In this document: piece after piece, positions 45,952 through 54,148 of the stretch | How positions within the stretch are numbered: the first letter of the stretch is position 1 | How the letters are laid out: the number at the start of each line of letters is the position of its first letter | Assembly (NCBI RefSeq): GCF_000733945.1 | Contig: NZ_JPOL01000002.1 | Coordinates: 2,419,001-2,483,000 of the forward strand | DNA from: Flavimarina sp. Hel_I_48 | Lineage (GTDB): Bacteria; Bacteroidota; Bacteroidia; Flavobacteriales; Flavobacteriaceae | Reading direction: 5' to 3' | DNA: 64,000 nt | Position numbers and translations under genes: made by a program | The notes under the pieces: generated by a model | The model's database searches: none | Told to the model about the DNA's origin: nothing | The model's input: only the letters and a program-made list of their open reading frames with translations

Positions 45952-46319
45952 GATTTCTTGTCTTTAAGCTGTTTGTCAATCAGTTTTTTGAGATCTTCCA
46001 GTTCCTGTTCAGTTAAATCGGTTTCCTGGGTAAAGAAAGAGGCAAACTGACTGGCGGAGTCGTTGAAAAAATTCTTGATCATCCCGTTGACCTGTTTGGC
46101 GAAATAATCCTTTTTCCGCACCAGCGGAAAATATTCCCGCGACCGTCCTACTTGCACATAATCCACAAAGTCTTTGTCCTGCATACGCTTGAGTAACGTG
46201 GCAATTGTGGTCGTTGCAGGTTTAGGATCTGGATAGGCGAGAATGAGCTCTTTCATTAGGGCTTTTTCCTGCTTCCATAAAATTTCCATCAGTTGTTCTT
46301 CAGCCTTAGGGAGTTGCAT
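45948..46319 (-). CDS. blaI: BlaI/MecI/CopY family repressor
   Basis: A 123-residue winged-helix repressor with the family pattern LPKAEEQLMEILWKQEKALMKELI and PATTTIATLLKRMQDKDFVDY. It dimerises and binds TACA-N2-TGTA operators; two such operators lie directly upstream and cover its own promoter. The adjacent M56 protease should cleave and inactivate it. The pair therefore controls itself and perhaps other genes. It need not be a beta-lactam system: no beta-lactamase gene is nearby. Confidence 0.93.
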   Translation of the reverse strand: MQLPKAEEQLMEILWKQEKALMKELILAYPDPKPATTTIATLLKRMQDKDFVDYVQVGRSREYFPLVRKKDYFAKQVNGMIKNFFNDSASQFASFFTQETDLTEQELEDLKKLIDKQLKDKKS

Positions 46320-46331
46320 GGTTTTATATTT

Positions 46332-46376
46332 ATTCTACAAATGTAGAATAATATTTTAATTCTACAAGTGTAGAGT
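46332..46376 (-). promoter_or_regulatory. Promoter of blaI-blaR1 with two BlaI operators
   Basis: Two dyads, ATTCTACAAATGTAGAAT (46332-46349) and ATTCTACAAGTGTAGAGT (46359-46376), lie 27 bp apart. On the minus strand the first contains the -7 box TACATTTG (46338-46345) and the second the -33 TTG, with exactly 19 nt between boxes. Each operator masks one promoter element. Confidence 0.88.
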
Positions 46377-46396
46377 AAATTTTTTTATTGGGATTG

Positions 46397-46531
46397 TTAT
46401 TTTAAGACAGATTTAATATTGTCGGCATTTCCACAATAGGTGAAATCGTACCTGATGCTCACATCCGGTTTGTCATTTAAAAAAGTGAACCACCCTTTTT
46501 CAACAAAGCTGAAATTTTGCCTCTCTGGGAA
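46397..46531 (-). pseudogene. Possible C-terminal gene remnant
   Basis: On the minus strand a frame of 44 codons without a start ends at the TAA complement 46397-46399. Its translation looks protein-like (a WFTFLNDKPDVSIRYDFTYC stretch). It could be the end of a decayed gene. I recognise no family. Apart from this and the BlaI operators the 46320-46688 gap holds only the PhnA promoter box. Confidence 0.25.
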
Positions 46532-46661
46532 TTAGGAACGTAAGATTTGTATATCTTCAGCCGTTGAGCAGTTAACGTAAACCTATTAACGATTCAAAAT
46601 CCACAATCAATAAATGCCCAACATGAAACCTCAAATTATCCCCGAAACCGAAAAATAACCC

Positions 46662-46669
46662 TAGTTTTG
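46662..46669 (+). promoter_or_regulatory. -7 element of PhnA gene promoter
   Basis: TAGTTTTG, exact TAnnTTTG match, 19 nt before the start codon. Confidence 0.5.
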
Positions 46670-46688
46670 CCCTCAAATTTGACAATTT

Positions 46689-47267
46689 ATGAGCCTAGAA
46701 CAAGATTTAAGAGACCGTAGCGGCAATGTTTGTGAACTGTGTGGAAGCACTGATGACCTGGATGTATTTACCGTTCCGGATTCCGCCGAAAGCACAGCAG
46801 ATACGCACCTTTTTATATGCGCCACCTGTAGGGCACAAATACAAAATCCCGATGCGGTAGATCCCAATCACTGGCGTTGTCTTAACGATAGCATGTGGAG
46901 CCAGGTACCTGCAGTGCAAGTTGTGGCGTACCGTATGCTTCACCGTTTACAAGGGGAGGGCTGGCCACAGGATCTCCTGGATATGATGTATATGGAAGAA
47001 GAGAGTAAAACCTGGGCTAATGCAGGAATTACCCAGGAACCTAAAGCAAACGCGCTTATACACCGCGACAGTAATGGTGTTATCCTGGAAGCGGGAGACT
47101 CGGTAGTGCTGATCAAGGATTTAAAAGTAAAGGGCAGCAGTATGGTCGCCAAGCAGGGTACAGCGGTACGCCGAATCTCCCTTGATCATGAAAATGAAAA
47201 ATATATTGAAGGTAAAGTTGATGGCCAGCAGATCGTATTGATCACAGATTACGTCAAGAAACTATAA
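46689..47267 (+). CDS. PhnA domain protein
   Basis: A 192-residue protein. The N-terminal zinc-ribbon-like part has CELCGS (residues 14-19) and CATCRA (about 41-46). The C-terminal PhnA domain shows DSVVLIKDLKVKGSSMVAKQGTAVRRISL and ends QIVLITDYVKKL, its hallmark. Despite the name, PhnA proteins are not shown to degrade phosphonates and their role is uncertain. It is a single gene with its own promoter box. Confidence 0.9.
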   Translation: MSLEQDLRDRSGNVCELCGSTDDLDVFTVPDSAESTADTHLFICATCRAQIQNPDAVDPNHWRCLNDSMWSQVPAVQVVAYRMLHRLQGEGWPQDLLDMMYMEEESKTWANAGITQEPKANALIHRDSNGVILEAGDSVVLIKDLKVKGSSMVAKQGTAVRRISLDHENEKYIEGKVDGQQIVLITDYVKKL

Positions 47268-47345
47268 TCCCTTATATTTAATTCACTTTATACAATAAAG
47301 TGGTGTTTAGCTATATAGCTGGGCACTTCAAAAAAAACACGTTAT

Positions 47346-48125
47346 ATGGATAAAAAAAAGAAAAAAATAGCCCGCTTCGGTATGTTTTCCAAGGGTGCCG
47401 TTTATGCAATAATTGGAATTTTAACGGCTTTGGCAGCCTTTAATCTGGGCGGCTCAAAAAGTGGTAGCGGCAATGCACTTGAATTTCTCTCTGGCCAGCC
47501 CTTTGGTGAGGTACTGCTTGCAGTTTTGGCCCTTGGCCTTTTTGCCTACGCCTTTTACAGGATATACGAAGCCATTAATGGGCCCGGTGATTCATGGAGC
47601 GAAGGAAAAGGATTTGTGAAGCGATCAGGATATATCATTAGCGGAATTTTTTACGGTTCCCTTGGTTTTACTGCGGCAAAAATGGTACTGGGATCAGGTT
47701 CTGGATCTGGTAATGGCTCTATGGTATCTTCTATCATGTCAAAACCCTATGGACCGTACCTGATAGATTTTGTGGCCCTATGTATCGCCGGTAAAGGTAT
47801 TTTTCAGTTATACAAAGCATATTCCGGTAAGTTTAGGGAAGATGTGGAAGAATCAGATTTAAATGAAAAAGAGCGGGAAGCACTCATTAAAGGTGGAAAA
47901 GTAGGTTTTACGGCACGCGGCATAGTTTCCCTGATCGTCGCATTTTTATTTTTCAAAGTGGCTCTGGGTGATAGTGGTTCAGGTTCTGGAAAGGGCAAAG
48001 TTGCCGCTTTTGAATTTCTTCAGAACACCTTTGGCGCCACGGTAATGGGTATTGTGGCACTAGGACTGGTAGCCTATGCGGTCTACATGTTTATCCAGGC
48101 CAAATATCCACAAATGAGACTTTAA
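47346..48125 (+). CDS. DUF1206 membrane protein
   Basis: A 259-residue inner-membrane protein with three repeated units, each holding two membrane segments, as is typical of DUF1206. The repeats begin with similar text: IARFGMFSKGAVYAIIGILTAL, VKRSGYIISGIFYGSLGFTA and KVGFTARGIVSLIVAFLFF. Gly/Ser-rich loops (GSGSGSGNGS) separate them. Function is unknown. It is followed by a strong terminator. Confidence 0.9.
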   Translation: MDKKKKKIARFGMFSKGAVYAIIGILTALAAFNLGGSKSGSGNALEFLSGQPFGEVLLAVLALGLFAYAFYRIYEAINGPGDSWSEGKGFVKRSGYIISGIFYGSLGFTAAKMVLGSGSGSGNGSMVSSIMSKPYGPYLIDFVALCIAGKGIFQLYKAYSGKFREDVEESDLNEKEREALIKGGKVGFTARGIVSLIVAFLFFKVALGDSGSGSGKGKVAAFEFLQNTFGATVMGIVALGLVAYAVYMFIQAKYPQMRL

Positions 48126-48140
48126 ATTACATAGAAATAC

Positions 48141-48183
48141 TTCAAGCAAAAACCTGGCAAATCGCCGGGTTTTTGCTTGAAAA
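48141..48183. terminator. Bidirectional intrinsic terminator
   Basis: TTCAAGCAAAAACC .. GGTTTTTGCTTGAA style long stem around a CTGGCAAATCGCCGG inner part, between DUF1206 and the convergent dipeptidase gene. Confidence 0.85.
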
Positions 48184-48204
48184 AGGGTATTTAAATGCTA
48201 AAAA

Positions 48205-49605
48205 TCAAGACTTTTCGGAAGTTTTTAATTTAGTGAACTCGTGGTAAAAATGTGGAATTGTTTCGATTCCTTTTAGGAAATTCCAAATCCCGAAATGCTC
48301 GTTAGGGGAGTGGATAGCGTCACTGTCAAGACCAAAGCCCATAAGGATAATCTTACTGTCAAGCATTTTTTCAAAGAGTGAAACAATGGGAATGCTGCCA
48401 CCACTACGTTGTGGAACTGGGGTTTTTCCGAAGGTTTTCTCGTAGGCTTTTGAAGCCGCCTGATAGCCTATATCGTCAATGGGAGTCACATACGCCTGCC
48501 CACCGTGGTGGGGTTTTACCTTAACGGTTACACCAGCAGGGGCGATACTTTCAAAATGATCTTTAAATAACTGGGTGATCTCCTGCCAGTCCTGATCAGG
48601 CACCAGGCGCATGCTTATTTTTGCAAATGCCTTGCTGGGGATCACAGTTTTTGCACCTTCTCCAATGTAACCGCCCCAAATCCCATTTACGTCCAGTGTG
48701 GGCCTGATGGAGTTGCGTTCATTTGTGCTGAAGTCTTTTTCTCCGTAAACAGCATCTATGTTCAGCGCCTTCTTGTACGTATCAAGTGAAAATGGGGCTT
48801 CGGCCATTTTTTTGCGTTCGTCATCGCTAAGATCATCTACTTTATCATAAAATTGCGGAATGGTAATATGGTTGTTTTCATCATGTAGGGATGCGATCAT
48901 TTTAGTGAGCACATTTATGGGATTTGCCACCGCACCGCCATAAAGTCCACTGTGCAGGTCTCGGTTGGGTCCGGTTACTTCAACTTCCACATAACTCAAA
49001 CCACGCAGCCCCGTGGTAATGCTTGGAACTTCTTTTGAGATCATTCCCGTATCGGAAATAAGAATCACATCGTTCTTTAATTTTTCCTGGTTGCGTTCCA
49101 GAAACCAGTTCAAATTGACGCTGCCCACTTCTTCTTCCCCTTCAATCATAAATTTGACGTTACAGGGAAGTTCATCGTTTTTGACCATATACTCCAAAGC
49201 TTTGACGTGCATATACATCTGGCCCTTGTCGTCACAAGCCCCGCGGGCAAAGATGGCACCATCGGGATGGGTGTCGGTTTCTTTGATCACCGGTTCAAAA
49301 GGTGCGCTGTCCCATAGGTCTAGAGGATCTGGGGGTTGCACGTCATAATGACCGTAAACAAGTACCGTGGGAAGTTCTTCATTGATTTTCTTCTCACCAT
49401 AAACCACGGGGTATCCTGGGGTTTCACACACTTCTACTTTATCGCAGCCTGCTTCTTTGAGACGTTCTGCGACCTTGTCTGCGGTGGTAAACATCTCATC
49501 TTTGTAAGCAGGATCTGCACTTATGGAAGGAATTTTGAGAAGTTTTATGAGTTCGCTGATAAAGCGGTCTTTGTTTTCTGCTATATAATCTGCTGCTTTT
49601 GCCAT
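48205..49605 (-). CDS. M20 family dipeptidase
   Basis: Zinc-dependent cytoplasmic peptidase of 466 residues that would cleave dipeptides. The first metal motif is GHYDVQPPDPLDLWDSAPF (His and the following Asp, near residues 88-106). The Asp of ARGACDDKGQ bridges the metals, the catalytic Glu pair is in IEGEEEVGS, and a late His is in DSDAIHSPNEH. An insertion between metal-binding parts forms the dimerization domain. Length is normal for the M20 dipeptidase group. It is a single gene with a TAnnTTTG promoter box. Confidence 0.94.
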   Translation of the reverse strand: MAKAADYIAENKDRFISELIKLLKIPSISADPAYKDEMFTTADKVAERLKEAGCDKVEVCETPGYPVVYGEKKINEELPTVLVYGHYDVQPPDPLDLWDSAPFEPVIKETDTHPDGAIFARGACDDKGQMYMHVKALEYMVKNDELPCNVKFMIEGEEEVGSVNLNWFLERNQEKLKNDVILISDTGMISKEVPSITTGLRGLSYVEVEVTGPNRDLHSGLYGGAVANPINVLTKMIASLHDENNHITIPQFYDKVDDLSDDERKKMAEAPFSLDTYKKALNIDAVYGEKDFSTNERNSIRPTLDVNGIWGGYIGEGAKTVIPSKAFAKISMRLVPDQDWQEITQLFKDHFESIAPAGVTVKVKPHHGGQAYVTPIDDIGYQAASKAYEKTFGKTPVPQRSGGSIPIVSLFEKMLDSKIILMGFGLDSDAIHSPNEHFGIWNFLKGIETIPHFYHEFTKLKTSEKS

Positions 49606-49621
49606 AGTTATTGCTTTGTTT

Positions 49622-49629
49622 CAAAGTTA
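49622..49629 (-). promoter_or_regulatory. -7 element of M20 dipeptidase promoter
   Basis: TAACTTTG on the minus strand, exact TAnnTTTG match, 16 nt before the dipeptidase start codon. Confidence 0.5.
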
Positions 49630-49660
49630 AAATTTATCTGTCGAAAATTTTTATGAAAAG

Positions 49661-49694
49661 TTGATTTTCATATCGAAAAAATTTTATATATTTG
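49661..49694 (+). promoter_or_regulatory. Promoter upstream of tRNA-Leu
   Basis: TTG at 49661-49663 and TATATTTG at 49687-49694. Transcription from here would pass through the partial tRNA copy and then the intact tRNA-Leu. Confidence 0.5.
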
Positions 49695-49760
49695 CCCTCG
49701 CATTTTCAGTGATGGGGATGCAGGTTTTACAGCGAGTCCTAAGTGTTGTAAAATAAAGTT

Positions 49761-49799
49761 GCAGGCGTGGTGGAATTGGTAGACACGCTAGACTTAGGA
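49761..49799 (+). pseudogene. 5'-half copy of tRNA-Leu
   Basis: The 39 nt match the first half of the intact tRNA-Leu (49834-49872) except at one acceptor-stem and two anticodon-stem positions. The match ends immediately after the anticodon loop (GACTTAGGA). No variable arm, T arm or 3' acceptor strand follows. Confidence 0.85.
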
Positions 49800-49833
49800 C
49801 ATAGCGAAATATAAAGTGTTAAAATATTAAAAT

Positions 49834-49915
49834 GCGGGCGTGGTGGAATTGGTAGACACGTCAGACTTAGGATCTGATGCCGCGAGGTGTGGGAGTTCGA
49901 GTCTCCCCGCCCGTA
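49834..49915 (+). tRNA. tRNA-Leu(TAG)
   Basis: 82 nt. The acceptor stem GCGGGCG pairs with CGCCCGT; the anticodon arm is TCAGA-CTTAGGA-TCTGA with anticodon TAG; a long class II variable arm follows; the T arm GGGAG-TTCGAGT-CTCCC is normal. CCA is not encoded. The 3' end is the probable integration site of the adjacent conjugative element. Confidence 0.96.
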
Positions 49916-49916
49916 C

Positions 49917-49946
49917 AAAAGCCGAAGAGAAATCTTCGGCTTTTTC
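49917..49946 (+). terminator. tRNA-Leu terminator
   Basis: AAAAGCCGAAGA-GAAA-TCTTCGGCTTTTT, a perfect stem with T run, one base after the tRNA. Confidence 0.9.
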
Positions 49947-49974
49947 CATTTAAAAAAATGTCGAAAAAAATGTC

Positions 49975-49996
49975 AGGTACAACATAGGTACAACAT
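49975..49996 (+). repeat. Tandem 11-bp direct repeat near the element's left end
   Basis: AGGTACAACAT occurs twice without a gap, 60 bp inside the tRNA end, and GGCAACATTT follows 14 bp later. The position suits integrase or excisionase arm sites; this is inference. The rest of 49946-50115 shows nothing else I can name. Confidence 0.5.
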
Positions 49997-50151
49997 TTTG
50001 CTAATTTCAGGGCAACATTTGTATTGATGTCAAATATTTCTATTTGTTATTAAACCCTATTAATTTTCTGGTAAAATAATAAATTCTGCTAAATAGCAAC
50101 CTTATTACTTCGTAAGGGGGAGTTTATTATCATACAATATAACCGCAATTT

Positions 50152-50282
50152 AAACTCGTAAAATACTTCCATCAAAAGACTACGGCATAAAGCCAATGCT
50201 CTTTCCAACGCTTATTTATTCCGTTTCCTTTTGAGCCAAGATTTTATCTTCCGTTTGGTTTCTGCTCAAATATTGTTTAATC
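50152..50282 (+). promoter_or_regulatory. 131-nt leader repeat, copy 1 (before ParB-like gene)
   Basis: One of three gap-free 131-nt copies (others 52203-52333 and 58779-58909). CAAAAGACTACGG can pair with CCGTTTCCTTTTG, and TTTGAGC with GCTCAAA; the two stems share CTTTTG, so they exclude each other. A 16-nt central segment varies in sequence but not in length. It ends 15 nt before the ATG. Weaker similarity extends about 35 nt further upstream. Confidence 0.8.
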
Positions 50283-50297
50283 AAAAATTTGAGTATT

Positions 50298-52085
50298 ATG
50301 ACAACAAAAGCGAGTACCACAAAGCAGCGCAGTAGAGCGAAATCTACTGTCAAGAAAGAAGTAAACGGAAAGAAATCATCCATTCTTCAAATTCAGAACT
50401 TACAATTGGGCAAAATCAAGCCTGACCCGGAACAGCCAAGAAAGACTTTTAACGAGAATGCATTAAAGCAGCTTTCTGAGAGTATCGAAAAGCACGGTGT
50501 GTTACAGCCAATCACGGTAAGACAACAAAATGGCCATTTCATCATCGTGATGGGCGAACGTCGATATCGTGCCAGTAAATTGGCAGGAAAGAAAACGATG
50601 CCCTGTATCGTTAGTGCTTATGAGAACAATGATGTGCTTGAAGTTCAGATTATCGAAAACCTGCAAAGACAGGATGTCGAACCGACCGAAGAAGCTGAGG
50701 CGATTGCTTACCTAAGTGAGAAATATGAGCCTACCGAAATTGCAAAGCGATTGGGTAGGACAGATAACTTCATCAGACAGCGTCTAAAATTAGCTGGATT
50801 GATTGACGGTTTCAAGCAATTTGTACGCAATGGCGAAATGACCATATCATTGGGTGTCGGTGTAGCGCTCTTTGAACCGGAAGAACAACAAATGATGTTG
50901 GAAACAATGGGCGAAGATTTTAACGCACATCAGATAAACAGGATGATTAAAGACCAGACCTATGATTTGGAAAAAGCGTCTTTTGATGTAGCTGATAAAA
51001 AATTGGTTTCGAAAGCTGGGTCTTGTGTAGAATGTCCGTTCAATGCAGCCAATCAAGGCAATCTGTTCGGCGATGGTAAAATGGTCTGTACGAAAGCAGC
51101 TTGTTTTGAAACGAAGAAAAGCAAATCGTTCTTGAACCTGATTGAAAAGTCCAAGAAAGAGAATATCCTTTTAATCCCTGAAATACGACAATATTGGGCA
51201 GATGACGAAAGTAATCAGCTCATAATATCACAATTGGAAAAGAACGGATTGAAAGTCTATCTACTGGACGATGTTGAAATCATAGAAAATCCTATTGAAC
51301 CTACCCTAGAGGCGATTCAGAAAGAATATCAACACTATGATTATTCCGAAGATGAAATCAAAGCAGAGTTGAGCGAGGCGTTACAGAATTATACAGAAGA
51401 ATTGGAAAAATTCAATTCAGCAAAAGAAAATGGATTTAAAAACGGCATCGTATTCCATCCCGATTCATTCCAGCACAAGGAAATCTTTGTAAAGATTGTC
51501 GAAAAATCTAAGAACGATTCTATGGAATACTCGGCACCATTGGCGAATAGAAAAATGGCGGACTGCACGCCTGAAGAGCAAATCATTAAAATCAACGAAA
51601 GGGAAATCCGCAAGAAGCAAATAGAGAACAACAAGCAGTTTGAAGAAGTTGTCCAGATGATTCGAGAAACAAAATACATTGATACGAAGAAGACACTTTC
51701 AACAGACGAAATGGTCGCATTCTCGATATCGCTCTTTGAAAATAATGTGGACTATATGAGCCAGCAAAAGTATTTCTCAAAGTTCTTGTGCGACACTTCA
51801 AAGATGACAAAAGTTGAAATGGTTGAGAATTTCAAGAAGAAGTTCAAAAAGGAAATCTTTCACAAGTTAATACGCTATATGCTCACAAAGCAAGTGCATT
51901 TTAGCGAAAGCAATCACGTCAATAATCTGACCAACATTTCATTCTACAAAGCAATGCAAGGATATTATAAATCCAAGATTGCCGACATTGAAAAAGAATA
52001 TACCGAAAAGAGGGACAAGCGTGAAGCACGTTTGAAAGAGCGCATCACAGTTCTTGAAAAGCAAATTGAGGAACTCAACGATTAG
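50298..52085 (+). CDS. ParB/RepB/Spo0J-like protein of the conjugative element
   Basis: A 595-residue protein from the ATG at 50298; a TTG 9 nt earlier is less likely because the leader repeat keeps a fixed distance to the ATG. The N-terminal ParB/Srx domain is clear: KIKPDPEQPRKTF, LSESIEKHGVLQPITVR and VMGERRYRASKLAGKKTMPCIV, then a KorB/HTH-like part (TEIAKRLGRTDNFIRQRLKLAGLI). A cysteine group (CVECPF..CTKAAC) near residue 240 may bind metal. The long Lys/Glu-rich C-terminus has no recognised domain. Element maintenance or gene control is likely. A terminator follows. Confidence 0.88.
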   Translation: MTTKASTTKQRSRAKSTVKKEVNGKKSSILQIQNLQLGKIKPDPEQPRKTFNENALKQLSESIEKHGVLQPITVRQQNGHFIIVMGERRYRASKLAGKKTMPCIVSAYENNDVLEVQIIENLQRQDVEPTEEAEAIAYLSEKYEPTEIAKRLGRTDNFIRQRLKLAGLIDGFKQFVRNGEMTISLGVGVALFEPEEQQMMLETMGEDFNAHQINRMIKDQTYDLEKASFDVADKKLVSKAGSCVECPFNAANQGNLFGDGKMVCTKAACFETKKSKSFLNLIEKSKKENILLIPEIRQYWADDESNQLIISQLEKNGLKVYLLDDVEIIENPIEPTLEAIQKEYQHYDYSEDEIKAELSEALQNYTEELEKFNSAKENGFKNGIVFHPDSFQHKEIFVKIVEKSKNDSMEYSAPLANRKMADCTPEEQIIKINEREIRKKQIENNKQFEEVVQMIRETKYIDTKKTLSTDEMVAFSISLFENNVDYMSQQKYFSKFLCDTSKMTKVEMVENFKKKFKKEIFHKLIRYMLTKQVHFSESNHVNNLTNISFYKAMQGYYKSKIADIEKEYTEKRDKREARLKERITVLEKQIEELND

Positions 52086-52101
52086 CTTTTGTTGTTTGAA
52101 G

Positions 52102-52138
52102 AAGGGTCGGCATTCGTGCTGGCCCCTTTTTCTTTTTT
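52102..52138 (+). terminator. Terminator of ParB-like gene
   Basis: AAGGGTCGGCA-TTCG-TGCTGGCCCCTTTTT hairpin with T run. Confidence 0.8.
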
Positions 52139-52202
52139 ATGATAATGTTTTGAAAGATGGGTTCATAAGGAAGGGGGTATCAATCAATATCAGAGCAAAG
52201 GT

Positions 52203-52333
52203 AAACTCGTAAAATACACCCATCAAAAGACTACGGCATAAAGCCAACGCAACATCCTACGCTTATTTATTCCGTTTCCTTTTGAGCTGTGATTTTAGCT
52301 TCCGTTTGGGTACTGCTCAAATATTGTTTAATC
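52203..52333 (+). promoter_or_regulatory. 131-nt leader repeat, copy 2 (before DUF932 gene)
   Basis: Same length and order as copy 1. Both stem pairs are unchanged; the inner part of the second hairpin differs (CTGTG for CCAAG on one side, GGGTACT for GGTTTCT on the other), as does the central 16 nt. It ends 14 nt before the ATG at 52348. Confidence 0.8.
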
Positions 52334-52347
52334 TAAATTCAAAAGCT

Positions 52348-53184
52348 ATGTATTTACAAAATTTGCAACAGGATGAAATTTTCGTGTCATCAGAAATGAA
52401 ATCCTTAAAAAGTCTGACACAGATGGAATCCCGAAGAGGGCTTGAAAATGCCATTATCTCAAATGGCAAAATCGTTAACGTCGTATCGAACAGCTACGGT
52501 CACATTCCAAATCAACTGTTCTTCAAGAAAGCTGAAGAAATGCTGACTGATGCACAACTGAACTTCCACAAACGCACCATCAACAAAAATGATAGGTCGT
52601 TCATTACTGACTTTATTATCGACGACAAAAGCCAGTTTACAGTCAAGAACCATAAGGACTTGATATTGCCGATGCTTCGGTTCAAGAATTCGTATGACGG
52701 AAGTGAAAAGACCTCTGGACACTTCGGTTTTTATAGAGAAGTATGCTCAAATGGTCTGCACGTGTCACAGGCTGAAATCGAGTTTTCCATAAAGCACAAT
52801 AAGAACAATACGCACTTGATTATGCCGAGGCTGAACAATCTATTCGATAAATTTCTGGACAATGAATTCTATACCATTACCAAGAAATTCGACAAGATGA
52901 AAGAATTTAAAATCATCGATACACAGGAATTTGTGAAGGCGATTCTTGACAGAACGAAACTGTTCCGATACGAGTGTAGCGACAAGAACAGCGACCCGTC
53001 GAAAAAATCTCGTGAGGTCATAGAAATCTTGAACTATGAAGCCTTGTTGCTCAATGAAGAACCAAATCTGTGGTTAGGTTACAATGCGTTCAATTCAGTA
53101 CTTCATAATGTCTTAAAGAAAAGTTTCGGTCAACAGGAACGATTGGACAAGAAACTGTTCGATGAAGTTTATGCGATGGCATAA
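52348..53184 (+). CDS. DUF932 family protein
   Basis: A 278-residue protein from the ATG at 52348; a longer in-frame start (52282) would lie inside the leader repeat. DUF932 (phage/plasmid-like protein) features: PMLRFKNSYDGSEKTSGHFGFYREVCSNGL, a conserved core with R-x-x-C-x-N-G, and a late NLWLGYNAFNSVLHN. Members occur on plasmids, phages and conjugative elements, often near ParB-like genes; their function is unknown. It has the same leader repeat as the ParB-like gene and so is probably controlled together with it. Confidence 0.85.
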   Translation: MYLQNLQQDEIFVSSEMKSLKSLTQMESRRGLENAIISNGKIVNVVSNSYGHIPNQLFFKKAEEMLTDAQLNFHKRTINKNDRSFITDFIIDDKSQFTVKNHKDLILPMLRFKNSYDGSEKTSGHFGFYREVCSNGLHVSQAEIEFSIKHNKNNTHLIMPRLNNLFDKFLDNEFYTITKKFDKMKEFKIIDTQEFVKAILDRTKLFRYECSDKNSDPSKKSREVIEILNYEALLLNEEPNLWLGYNAFNSVLHNVLKKSFGQQERLDKKLFDEVYAMA

Positions 53185-53199
53185 CATCAATAAAGGTTC

Positions 53200-53228
53200 A
53201 TCCAGTACCTTAAACTGGATTTTTTTTC
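53200..53228 (+). terminator. Terminator of DUF932 gene
   Basis: ATCCAGT-ACCTTAA-ACTGGAT followed by a T run. Confidence 0.85.
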
Positions 53229-53283
53229 ATTTCAATATGATGTTCTTTTGGCAAATCCCAATAATTTCTATTAGAAATAACCA

Positions 53284-53359
53284 TTTCAAATATTTACCAC
53301 TTTATTGACATAGTGGCGATAATTAGTTTTCAAATATTCGCCACTTTTTTGTATTTTTG
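53284..53359 (+). promoter_or_regulatory. Promoter with repeated operator before the AbiE-like operon
   Basis: TTTCAAATATTTACCACTTT (53284-53303) and TTTCAAATATTCGCCACTTT (53328-53347) are direct repeats 44 bp apart, and CCACT..AGTGG between them is a dyad. The -7 box TATTTTTG is at 53352-53359, just after the second repeat. This suits autorepression by the AbiEi-like protein. Confidence 0.7.
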
Positions 53360-53380
53360 GCAAAGTTTTGATATTGTATT

Positions 53381-54148
53381 ATGCCAAAAATTATAGAAAA
53401 CAAGCTTATAGAAGCGTTTAAAGAGCAAAGTTCCTTTGATAGGGACCAGCTATTTCAGTTTTATTTGGACCTTGAACCGGATTTGAAGGAAAGTACATTT
53501 AGTTGGCGCATTTACGACCTGAAGAAAAAAGACATCATCAAAACTATTGGTCGTGGATTGTATGTTATATCCCATAAACCCAAGTATAGACCAGTACTGT
53601 CTGATAGTGTTCTAAAAATAGCAAGTAAGACCAATGAACGGTTTGAGGAAATCCAATATGCTATATGGGAAAACCAATGGCTAAATGAATTTACTCTGCA
53701 TCAAGTATCCAATCAAATGATTGTAGTAGAAGTGGAAAAAGAATTTACAGAATCACTATACTATTATCTCAACGATTCGTTGAAAATGGATTTTTTCTTG
53801 AATCCCGATGACAAGGAAATTGAATTCTACATTTCCGAGAGTGCTGTCCCCGTGGTCATAAAACGTCTCGTCACCAGAGCACCGATAAGTAAATTGAAAG
53901 ACAAAAAAAATTTAGTTCCAGTCGCCACACTTGAAAAAATAATGGTGGACTTGTTTGCCGATGAAAACCTGTACCATTTTTACCAAGGCTCTGAACTCAT
54001 AAATATTTATGAAAAGATACTTGAGCGATACAGTATTAATTTCACAAAGCTCTTTAGCTATGCGAAAAGACGAAAGAAAGAACAGGAAATCAAGCAATTT
54101 ATGAATAACCACATACCGAATATTTTAGAGGACATAATCAATGATTGA
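53381..54148 (+). CDS. AbiEi-like antitoxin/regulator
   Basis: A 255-residue protein. The N-terminus (IENKLIEAFKEQSSFDRDQLFQF..SWRIYDLKKKDIIKTIGRGLYVI) is a winged-helix segment of the type found in AbiEi antitoxins, followed by an alpha/beta domain. It overlaps the AbiEii-like toxin gene by 8 bp and starts just after the repeated operator. In type IV AbiE systems AbiEi represses the operon and AbiEii halts growth upon phage infection. The family call rests on the N-terminus and on the partner gene. Confidence 0.72.
   Translation: MPKIIENKLIEAFKEQSSFDRDQLFQFYLDLEPDLKESTFSWRIYDLKKKDIIKTIGRGLYVISHKPKYRPVLSDSVLKIASKTNERFEEIQYAIWENQWLNEFTLHQVSNQMIVVEVEKEFTESLYYYLNDSLKMDFFLNPDDKEIEFYISESAVPVVIKRLVTRAPISKLKDKKNLVPVATLEKIMVDLFADENLYHFYQGSELINIYEKILERYSINFTKLFSYAKRRKKEQEIKQFMNNHIPNILEDIIND

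Noticed and set aside
44464..46319. Beta-lactam resistance locus
   Set aside because: Only the regulator pair is present; there is no beta-lactamase or PBP gene nearby and BlaR1 has no penicillin-binding sensor domain.
52282..52347. Longer start for the DUF932 gene
   Set aside because: The extra codons are the leader repeat itself, which is also present, untranslated, before two other genes.
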